DNA of 64,000 bases. Origin: Vitellaria paradoxa. Taxonomy: Eukaryota; Streptophyta; Magnoliopsida; Ericales; Sapotaceae. The position numbers and the translations under genes were made by a program. The notes under the pieces are model-generated. The model saw only the letters and a list, made by a program, of their open reading frames with translations. It was not told the origin of the DNA and ran no database searches. Position 1 is the stretch's first letter. Each line of letters opens with the position of its first letter. Positions 1 through 9,256 of the stretch are shown here, piece after piece. The DNA is taken from positions 21,339,936 through 21,403,935 of the forward strand of contig CM034233.1 in assembly GCA_019916065.1 (NCBI GenBank), in the 5' to 3' direction.

Positions 1-1885
1 TGGTTGTCCAATTTTAATACTGCTACTTGGTTATCTCATAAATATAGAACCCAACTAATATAAACCATCATTCAGTTTCTGCTTCCTAGATCGAACCCTT
101 AGAAATGTTAATTACACCATCCTTTATCTACTTTCTAAGTCGAAGCCTTAGGAATATTATATGCCACTCTTAGGCATCTGCTCACTTTGTTGATTATTAG
201 TCTACTAGACTCGATCACTAACCCAGCGTGAATTTCAGGACTTTCAAGTTTTGGGTACGTATACCTGATATTTTTAATATCCTAAACCTAAATAAAACAT
301 AACATCAATCTCATCTATGAACCACTTATAAAATTAAATTTCTTATCATCTTCTTTTAAATTCATCAAAATTACATTCTTATAATTAGAGGACTTTTCTA
401 TAATTTTCATAAATTCTCATCTCTTAATTAATTATTTATGAAAGCATCAACGTTTGCAATAAACTATCACTAAACCATCACCATTTTATATTATTGTGAA
501 ATAAAACTACACAGTGATAATAATAAAGAATAAATAAATAAATGATTTAAGAATTTACTACACCTTTAATTAGTTAATTAAAGCAATAGGCTGAATTTTT
601 AATCAGCGGCAACTTAAGACTTCCAATTACTTTATGCATTTCAATTGAATCGAATGCTAGCAAATCCCATAAGCATACAATTACAAGCATATATGAATTT
701 AACTACAGAAGGCTGTTGTGGGTTACCTCTTTGAATCCAATACTATATATGCATGCACGCACGTTTAACTACGTAGAGTTCTGAGTTATCTCCCTTCCCT
801 CTATTGCCTTATACACATAAACTTTCCAGGTTTTAGGATTTCTTTGGTAATTCAATTGTTTTTCGTATACATACACATAAATATACATGAAACCAAAACT
901 CTAACTATATATATATATATATATATGTGAACCGCATGCATATATTTATATATTTATATATCACACAAACAATAAAAAGATTTTACCCCTTACCTCAAGA
1001 TGTGCAAATTTTACATATTTATTTGCACGGTGGATTTTGACTGGTCCGATAAGATAGAGGGAGCAATAAAGAAGAAAGTATAGCATCATTGGCAAGAATG
1101 AAATGCAGCACAACAAAGAAAGAAGACAGCACAATGAAGAAGAAAACTCAGCCGCCACCGTATCCGCCAAGGTTTTTAGGATTTTATTTTATTTTTTTGT
1201 GTGTGCTGCATATCTCAATGTATATATAACTATCATATTAGTATTCAAGTGAAGAAAGAATTCTAATCCTCACATTAACATTAACTCAATCTGTATCAAA
1301 TTTTCTCTAACTAATTGTCTTTTAAATTTATAATATATTATTATATTTATTATTTTTTTTACACTTAATTCAATAATATCTATACAAACAACTAACTAAA
1401 TAAATAAATAGACCTCACATAATTTCATATTGATCCTAATCCACCAAAAGTAGCAAAATGCTCACATAAAAATACAAATTAAGTCTTAAAACTATTAAAT
1501 TTAAATGGAATAAATGGATATAGAAAGTCACTGACTGATATAAATGGTAAAAATGTATTAAAATAAATTCAAGTCATTACAAATTGCATCTAGCCTAATG
1601 CTCAGGGATGGTTCTAATTTTTACCATGATTTTTAAGCCTCAAACAGTATTATTTGATTTCTGTTTATTTCAGATATACACTTGCACAAATTTTCAACCA
1701 GTAATTAAAAAGGATATATTAATGAAACTTTTAGAAAAAAAATAATAAATAGTTTTTCTTCTCATAAAGCAAGAAATATAGCACTCAACTAATTATTTTT
1801 AACAATAATTTTTTTTATTAACATAAATATCAGCTTTTTCTTATCACAAAACTTTATATAGAAAGGAGTCTACTAACATCTTGAA
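1..1885. other. AT-rich intergenic DNA downstream of the GDSL gene
   Basis: No convincing coding exon is visible on either strand. The 69-codon minus-strand reading frame at 961-1170 has a hydrophobic stretch but no recognisable domain and no partner exons. The stretch contains a short (TA)n tract near 907-930 and one copy of a dispersed repeat at 1583-1854, listed separately. It lies 3' of the minus-strand GDSL gene and should include its 3' untranslated region, but no clear polyadenylation signal decides where transcription ends. Confidence 0.6.
1583..1854 (+). repeat. Dispersed duplicated segment, copy 1
   Basis: About 270 bp starting ATTGCATCTAGCCTAATGCT and ending near TTATCACAAAACTT recurs in the same orientation at 17360-17639. 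Shared blocks include CATGATTTTTAAGC, AAGAAATATAG and AACTAATTATTTTTAACAAT. It stops about 30 bp short of the GDSL stop codon, so it includes only that gene's 3' flank. No terminal inverted repeats or target-site duplication were found, so the mechanism of duplication is unclear. Confidence 0.7.
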
Positions 1886-3244
1886 TTAAGCCCCGAAATC
1901 TTTAGGGCTGGTTGTATTTTGATATCCAGATCGTCTACAGAAACTGGTATTGCACTGTTTTTTATGTCGGAGGTTTTTGAGGTATTCAAGTGAGTATTCT
2001 AATTCTCGGATGTCTGGAATACACTTGTCTGCTACGATTCTGTTAGCGACTTTTGTCAGGTGAAGTTCATCCCAGAAGAGATGGAATCCCCTACCGCCAC
2101 ACACACCAAGGGTTGTTCTTTGTTCCGGTTGCTGCGTCACTGACTTGGGATCATAAGCAGGAGGAGGAGGGTAATCCATACAAAGGAAATGTGCATTATA
2201 GGTATCTTCTGGATCAGGTGCAGACGACGTAGCTGCTGTCGAAGCCTGCTTGTCGTATTTACTCTCGCCCCCTGGATCTGCCTTCTTCCTCGACGATGAT
2301 GAATTAACTTTTCCTGAATACTCATCCATGGTAGATTCGCAAAGCCCCGTTCCATTTTTTTGAGTTGCACAGCATGGCCATCTTGTTCCCTTCAACCCTG
2401 TATACCACATACATCATAACTTGCATCTAGCCGATCATATAATTTCCTCCTTATAAAGAATTGCATGACTTTTCTCTAATTTAAAATGCAATCCGTAACC
2501 CCATATGATTTGGATTGAAATGCAAAATTAACAGAATTTGTTAAATTCAATTATATTTGTGTCCACTCCCGTGGAGGTTAGATGTAATTGTTGAAAAAAG
2601 AAAAGAGAAAATTTGTTTATAAATTTTTTGTCGGGGCTCCTTAAAAAAATAAAATAGTATTTCATTTTAACATAAAAATAGCAAAAAAAAAATTATTTTT
2701 GTCAATTTATTTTTTGAAAAAAAAAAATTATTCTTAATCAATTTTGACTTGTAAGATACAAATTTAATTTAATTTAATTGATTCTATAAATTTTATATTT
2801 TAATTCAAATCATAAATGGTTTAGTGTTACCTTCTAAATTATAGAGGAATCGCATACTCTTGGTTTAAATCTCAAAAACAAAATATAATTATTCCTAAAT
2901 TAATCAAAAATAGAAATTAGATCGAAATTAAACTAGTGATTGACACTCACCATATTGATAGGGATATTCAACCATGTCCTTGATGAGTTGAAAAGTTTTT
3001 ACTGTTACAAGTCTAAAGTTTACAAGTTTGCTGTTCAATTCCTTAAGCTTGACATCAAGCTTTTGATTGAACATGGAAGCCAAATTGTTTGTCTTCTCAT
3101 CACATCTACTTCTTGGTTTAACCTTATTTATCACGTAAGGCAAACAACCAAGAGGGCCAATTTGAAAAATTACAATCTTCCTTGCACCAATGTGGTAAAG
3201 ATCCTACAAGAGTTGAACCAAGTTCGAAACAAAGAAGTACAAAA

Positions 3245-3275
<31 letters not shown>

Positions 3276-6200
3276 GGGCCACAAAAATAATTGATGAGAA
3301 GAATTTACCTCTATGTGTTTTGCAAGTTTCCTTGTTAGGAGTTCAGCAAAATCATTCCCATTGTAAAGGCGGCTGCTGTTATACTTATCAGGCTGGAGAT
3401 AGTTGTGAATGTAGTCACTGGTACCAATATTAATCATGTAAACCGAATCCGACAAGAATTCTAAGAGTGCTTCCTTGGATGGAAACTTTGGTTTCAAGTA
3501 TTTCTCTAATGTTTCCTTGAAAATTCTAATTTGTTCCCCCATATCATAGTTCTTTCCCTGTATATGTATATCTATGTTCAGCCACACGCATGGGATAAGA
3601 ATTAATCACTTGCTTTGTGACTTAACAATTATTTAAATTTGAATTTTTTTTTTCTTGACAAAACGTATTCACTTACCAACGCACGTCCCGTCTCGGGGAG
3701 AATGCCTGCTGATGCAGATGCGTAATTAATTCCGAGTACACCCTCACTATTATCGATCATATCAAGTGATACCGGTACACTTATACCCATTGAAATTGCT
3801 GCATATATTAAGAGCATGATAGTGGAAAATTAAAACAGCTTTCTACAAATCGACCCCGGAAAAAAAAATTTGATCAAGATTTTATATATTATTTATATTA
3901 TTAATGCTTCTCTTGAGATGTGATCGGATTGGTAGGCTAGAAAAAAAATTCTAAATTCAAACCTCATTTTCATCCCAACAAAGTTCATAGTTCAAAGCTA
4001 AACACCTTAATGGTCCGTTGTAAGTATAGGAGAATAAAAAGAAAGTAAAGAAAATATTAATTATGAGAAAGGGGAAAAGAAGAAAAATGATAATAATTTT
4101 TTTCTATTTGTTTGGAAGTTTAGGAGAGAAAATATAATATTTTTTTTCTTATTATTTGTGAATTGAGAAGAAATTGGAAGAAAAAAAAAGTATGTATGAT
4201 TGTCTTAATATTGAATCTTTTGAGAAATTAGAAAATTATCAATTTATTTAGTTCTATGACATATTTGTATTTTTTTATTTTTTTATTTTATGAGCAAATA
4301 TATCATTTTAGAAATTTTATTAATTTACACTTTTACTCACTTAACTTCCGCCTAATTTTGAGAGAATGAATATTTTAAAATTTGAACGCTCACTAATTAT
4401 AACACCCAGTTTCATTACATGAATATTATTATCACGATCTTTTAATTATAAATTCTGACTAGGGGTGACAAAATTGACCCAAACTCATCAACCCACCCAA
4501 TTAAACCCATAATAAATGGGTTTGGGTCCTATTATTTTACTAATTGGGTTGTAATTGGGTAACTTATAAAATACCCATTTATAAACGGGTGCAAATGGGT
4601 TGTGAAACGGGACCCGTTAAAATACCCATTTAAGTTAAAAAAATGAAAAATTGTATCCAAGTCATACTTTGTAATCTTTTAAAACTATTAGTCACACCCA
4701 AAAAAAGTATTGCTTCTAAGTCACATTAATGTGGAAAGTTTTGTATTTAAGTCACACTTTTGAGTGGGTCCCACGAGTTTGTTTTAAATATAGTTTCTAA
4801 TATACCGATAATATCCTTTATTTCTATAACAAAGTTACACAAGTTATTTCTAGGAATTCCGGGAATCACGTGAAGATATGTTTACTAAGAATCACGCTTC
4901 TTCCGTTTTTTTTTTCTTTCCTTGTTTTCAGTTTCATTATTTACAGTTTTAGTCGTGAAGATATTAAGAAGATAGAACTTATTTGGCCTATCTTCTTCAT
5001 GGATTGATTTTGCCGATTGGCGTTTTGAGCTATTTTCAAAACAGTACCGGTACTGTTTCAAAAAATATGATGATGTTGGCTCGTATGGTTGGTTTATGTT
5101 ATGTATTGATTGATGTTTTTTAGGCAGTATGAAAACAGTACCGGTCCAAAACAGTACTGGTACTGTTTTATCGGTACTGTTTTCAACACAGTACCGGTAC
5201 TGTTTTATCGGTACTGTTTTCAAAACAGTACCATGAATTATAAGCGGATGACGAGTTTTAAGGGCAAGAGAAATCTATTGGGCCGATCAACGTTTTGAGC
5301 TATCTTCAAAACAGTACCGGTACTGTTTCAAAAAATATGATGATGTTGGCTCGTATGGTTGGTTTGTGTTATATATCGATTGATATTTTTTACGTAATAT
5401 GAAAACAGTACCGGTCCAAAACAGTACCGGTACTGTTTTATCGGTACTGTTTTCAACACAGTACCGGTACTGTTTTCAAAACAGCACCATGAATTATAAG
5501 CGGATGACGAGTTTTAAGGGTAAGAGAAATCCATAGGGCCGATTGGCTTTTTGAGCTATCTTCAAAATAGTACCGGTACTGTTTCAAAAAATATGATGAT
5601 ATTGGCTCGTATCGTTGATTTTTGTTATGTATCGATTGATGTTTTTTAGGCAATATGAAAATAGTACCGGTCTAAAACAGTACCGGTACTGTTTTATCGG
5701 TACTGTTTTCAAAACAGTACCGGTATTGTTTTCAAAATAGCACCATGAATTATAAGCAGATGACGAGTTTTAAGGACAAGAGAAATCTATGGGGTCGATT
5801 GGCGTTTTGAGCTATCTTTAAAACAGTACCGGTACTGTTTCAAAAAATATGATGATGTTGGCTCGTATCGTTGGTTTGTATGATGTATCGATTGATGTTT
5901 TTTAGGCAATATGAAAACAGTATCGATTCAAAAGAGTACCGGTACTGTTTTATCGGTACTGTTTTCAAAACAGTACCGGTACTGTTTTTAAAATAGCACC
6001 ATGAATTATAAGCAGATGATAAGTTTTGGACAAGAGAAATCCATGGAGTTGATTAGTATTTTGAGATATCTTCAAAACAGTACCGATACTGTTTCAAAAT
6101 AAAAAAAAAATAAATATACTTAGGAATGATGATCGATTTAAGTTTTTTCCAAATAGTTTTGATTTTGTTTCCAAAAATCGGTTTTACTTGCTTTGTGAAG

Positions 6201-8046
6201 AAGATGGAAAGTCGTGGAATTAGGTTTTTCCAAACAGTTTTGATTTTGTTTTCAAAAATCAGTTTTGCTTGCTTTGTAAAGAAGATGGAAAGTCGCGGAA
6301 TTAAGTTTTTCCCAAACAGTTTTGATTTTGTTTCCAAAAATCGGTTTTGCTTGCTTTGTAAAGAAGATGGAAAGTCACGGAAGTTATGAGTGAAGTGTAC
6401 ACTATTTTCAGATAAAACTGACAGTTTTGAGATGTGGTGAAAAACGCGTGATGTCTTTTTTTGTCTTTTTGTTTCAAGTGTGACTTATTTACAAACAAGT
6501 TTTTTGGGTATGACTTAAATCCTTATAAGTTCATAAATAGTGACCGACCTCCAAAAACCCCTTAAAAAAATTAGTTTAACCCCCCTCTCTCTTTACATTG
6601 TTCTCTCTCTCTCTAGTAATATCTACAATAAATATATAATATATACATTACATATATATGATACATGTATATATATATTCAACGTATACAATAAATGTAT
6701 AATATATACATTATATATAATTTATACATTATATATAATTTATTTCTTCTTCCATTCTCTGTTCCTATTCTCCTCCATAGTCAATACAAATAACACGTGC
6801 GCGCACACACACGCACCCACACACGCACACACGCCTACACACACATGCGCGCGCACACATACAAACACGCGCGCACACACACGCCTACACACGCGCACGC
6901 GTGTGCACACATACGCACGCGCACGCGCGCACACATACATACATGCCTATGCGCGTGCGCACATGCATACATACCACATGTGCGCGCTCACGCACATACA
7001 TGCATACATGCCTACATACGCGCGCACGCGCACACACACACGCATACATACCTACACACATGCGCGTGCGTACAGACACGCACGCGCGTGCAAACACATG
7101 CATACACGCCTACGCGCGTGTGCGCACAGGGGCACACATGCACACGCGCATGTGGGCGCGCACACGCACACACACATGAGCTCGTGCGCGCACACGTACA
7201 CACATGAACACCTGCACACACACGCACACATGCACACACACATGCACACGCGCACGCAAACACATACACACACACACCCCCCACACGCATACGTGCGCGC
7301 GTGCGTGCAGAGAGAGAGAGAGTTGTTGATTTAAAATTGAATAAAAAATAAATCAGTTTGTACAAATTCGAAATTAACTAAAAAATGTAAATATAATATA
7401 TAATATTAATATATAATATTATATAATATGTATACTATTATATTAATTAAAATAAATAATGATGTATTTATATATATATACACATTAATTGAAATAAATT
7501 TTTAATTTTTTTTAAAAAGTAAGTTGGGTCGTAAGTAAATGGGTTGGATATGGGTTCATGGGTTTGATATAACCCATATTCAACCCGTCCATATCTAACC
7601 CGCCTTTTAAATGGGTGGATTTGGATTGCACCCATTTAATCTCCAATCCGTTTAAACCATCACTAACCCGCCCAACCAACCAATTTTGCCACCCCTAATT
7701 CTAACCAAAAAAAAAAAAAAAAAAAATATTGCGAGTATCATTTTCATTTTATGTGCATACCTATCATTTCAGGGACTGTCCTCCCGTTTGTAAATCTGTT
7801 GGCGCCAACGAACATACAATCGAGGCCGTAAGGTAAGTAACCTGCCTTCATGCCAGCGTCACTATCCGTATTGACTGCGGTGTCAACTCTGGAATCTCCA
7901 AATACTTGCATACTTCGGATAGGCCTTCTCTTATCATCAAGCGGCTCTTCTCCAAGGCAAGAGCAGCACATACTAAACAGAACTAACAAGTATATTACCC
8001 TTTTTTCCAGCTTTGCTTCCATATTTTTCTCTCTTAGAAAAACCAC
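1886..8046 (-). CDS. GDSL esterase/lipase, five exons, atypical sequence
   Basis: Probable secreted SGNH-family acyl hydrolase. Exons on the minus strand: 8046-7761, 3798-3677, 3557-3309, 3203-2951 and 2397-1886; all junctions are GT-AG and keep phase, giving 473 aa, or 465 aa if the second in-frame ATG (8022) is used. A hydrophobic signal segment ([14 protein letters not shown]) follows that second ATG, which is the likelier start. Block I reads QVFGDSRVD, with the nucleophile Ser at about residue 52, block [11 protein letters not shown], block [16 protein letters not shown], and block [13 protein letters not shown] with the catalytic Asp and His. Family proteins are usually 350-390 aa. The extra length is a Ser/Pro/Gln-rich stretch in the last exon between the CC...C region and block V, plus a tail of about 40 residues. 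Block I Leu is Arg, and the usual block III Asn is Ser, which may weaken the oxyanion hole. Intron 1 holds a hAT-like element. The gene may be expressed or decaying. Confidence 0.8.
5021..6115. repeat. Tandem array of ~256-270-bp units with CAGTACCGGTACTG palindromes
   Basis: Unit starts, marked by TTTTGAGCTATCTTCAAAAC, fall at about 5021, 5291, 5547, 5803 and 6056, giving four full units and a partial fifth. Each unit holds two to four copies of CAGTACCGGTACTG, a perfect 14-bp palindrome often extended by AAAA and TTTT arms, plus half copies TATCGGTACTG and ACCGGTCC. The rest of the unit (GATGATGTTGGCTCGTAT, CACCATGAATTATAAGC and similar blocks) is also conserved. The array is inside the hAT-like element. 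The units are too long, and lack the repeat/spacer structure, to be a CRISPR. Confidence 0.9.
6138..6383. repeat. Three-copy 82-bp tandem repeat
   Basis: Units begin at about 6138, 6220 and 6301 with TTAAG/GTTTTTCCAAACAG and continue through TTTTGATTTTGTTTCCAAAA, GCTTGCTTTG and GAAGATGGAAAGTC. Spacing is 81-82 bp. The unit length is not a multiple of three, so the reading frames that cross it on both strands are by-products of repetition. It sits inside the hAT-like element, directly after the palindrome array. Confidence 0.85.
6795..7316. repeat. ~0.5-kb alternating purine/pyrimidine CA/CG tract
   Basis: More than 500 bp made almost wholly of CACA, CGCG, CACG and CATA steps, ending in a short GAGAGA run. 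It produces long His/Thr/Ala/Arg or Cys/Val/Ala reading frames in several frames on both strands; none is a plausible gene. Strict alternation of purine and pyrimidine over long stretches, with CG-rich blocks, is the classic sequence requirement for left-handed Z-DNA. It is far longer and more varied than an ordinary (CA)n microsatellite. It lies inside the hAT-like element. Confidence 0.9.
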
Positions 8047-9256
8047 TTAAACAGATCCAATTAATATACAATAACATTCTTTCTTCTCTCTCTCTCTCTG
8101 TCTCTGTGTGCGAAAGTTAAAACTTAAAACCGATACATAAATGAAAATACATTAATAACACGTTACTTCTACCAATTAATTAATTAATTAATTAGCATTT
8201 GTTGCAGATAAAGTATTTTTTTGATTTATTACCATAAACTGTAAATTAATGGAAATCTCAAATGGGTCTTTTCTTTATTTCTCTCTAGGGGACAAATGTT
8301 ACAATGTCTCACCTGGGAATTGATCTAGTCGATTGTATTTGCTTATCGAATGGTCACGATTAATTTTATTAGATTGTATATATATAACAAGTGATAAAAA
8401 TTTTGTACGAATTATATATATGGTATTTAATTTATGGAAATGTCAGTGAGATAAAAAGATGTGTTTGGATAAAAAATTTAATGTTAGATCTTTGAATGTG
8501 TTACACCCACTAAAAAACGTAATCGACTGATTATAATGAACAATGGAATACAAAATGCACAAAATTAGGGTAGATATTAAATTTATATTTGTAAACCATA
8601 AAAAAGAAAGTAACACTAGGACATTTTTTCTGAATCAACGTTGCCTTCTTATCCTTCGAGTGCTCAATCTAGGCTGATTGGTTACTAAGAAAGTGCAAGA
8701 AAAAGAGAGGGAAAAAAATGAAGAGAAGTTAGAAGAAAAAAAAAAATGAACTGCTTCAAGAGCAATTCAATCTCTAGTTCTGATTCACCAAATGAATACC
8801 AATTACAAGAATGTATTATATATGTATCTATATTTGTATACTATACTAACTAATAAATGTAACTAAACATTACATTGTCCAAGCCCAAAGATAAGCTGGC
8901 TTAATGGACTCAATCTATGCCAGCCTTAGACATTGGACTGACCCAAACAACTCTCCTGGCCCATCTGCCCCCTCATTCATCTTGGACAATCAGTTGGTCC
9001 ATTTGTTGGCCCATTAGCTGGCCTATTTGTTTGCCCCCTTAGCCTGGAAGCTTCCAAAGTTGTTCTTTACAGCTGTCCTCCATTCAGCTTCTGCCCTTGC
9101 AGGTGCTCTCCATTAGTTTGGTCCTTCAACTTATGTGGTTGTTGATTTAATTCTATCCATTGATCGTTTTCACTAAGAACGGCCAAGATGAGAGGGTTTG
9201 AGACTACACGATCCACTGTTTGGCCATGTTTGATTTGGAAATTAGATGATGGAGAT
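8047..9256. other. GDSL promoter region and unassigned DNA before the transposase relic
   Basis: The part next to 8046 should hold the promoter and leader of the minus-strand GDSL gene; it contains a CT-rich run near 8083-8108 and a TTAA repeat near 8176-8192. From about 8640 to 9240 the composition becomes less AT-rich, with repeated TTGGCCCA/GGCCC motifs (for example 8957-9032). This could be a fragment of a retroelement or of the adjoining CACTA element, but I see no coding domain and no matching terminal repeats. Confidence 0.45.

Larger units (their letters stand above)
4460..7697. mobile_element. Non-autonomous hAT-like transposon in GDSL intron 1
   Basis: The element starts TAGGGGTGACAAAATTG and ends CAATTTTGCCACCCCTA, a near-perfect terminal inverted repeat. 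It is flanked by 8-bp direct repeats, ATTCTGAC (4452-4459) and ATTCTAAC (7698-7705), one mismatch apart. An 8-bp target-site duplication with TAGGGGTG-type ends fits the hAT superfamily. Both subterminal regions (about 4480-4630 and 7520-7680) are crowded with AACCCAT/ATGGGTT motifs in both orientations, as expected for transposase-binding sites. No transposase-like reading frame is inside. Instead it carries a palindrome-rich tandem array, a second 82-bp tandem array and a long CA/CG tract. It lies wholly within intron 1 of the GDSL gene (3799-7760) and leaves the splice sites intact. Confidence 0.85.

Noticed and set aside
5021..6115. CRISPR-like repeat array
   Set aside because: Units are over 250 bp, contiguous, in a plant transposon, without short repeats separated by unique spacers.
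6540..7365. Long reading frames rich in His/Thr/Ala/Arg or Cys/Val on both strands
   Set aside because: They are translations of the CA/CG alternating tract; several frames on both strands are open at once and none has a domain.
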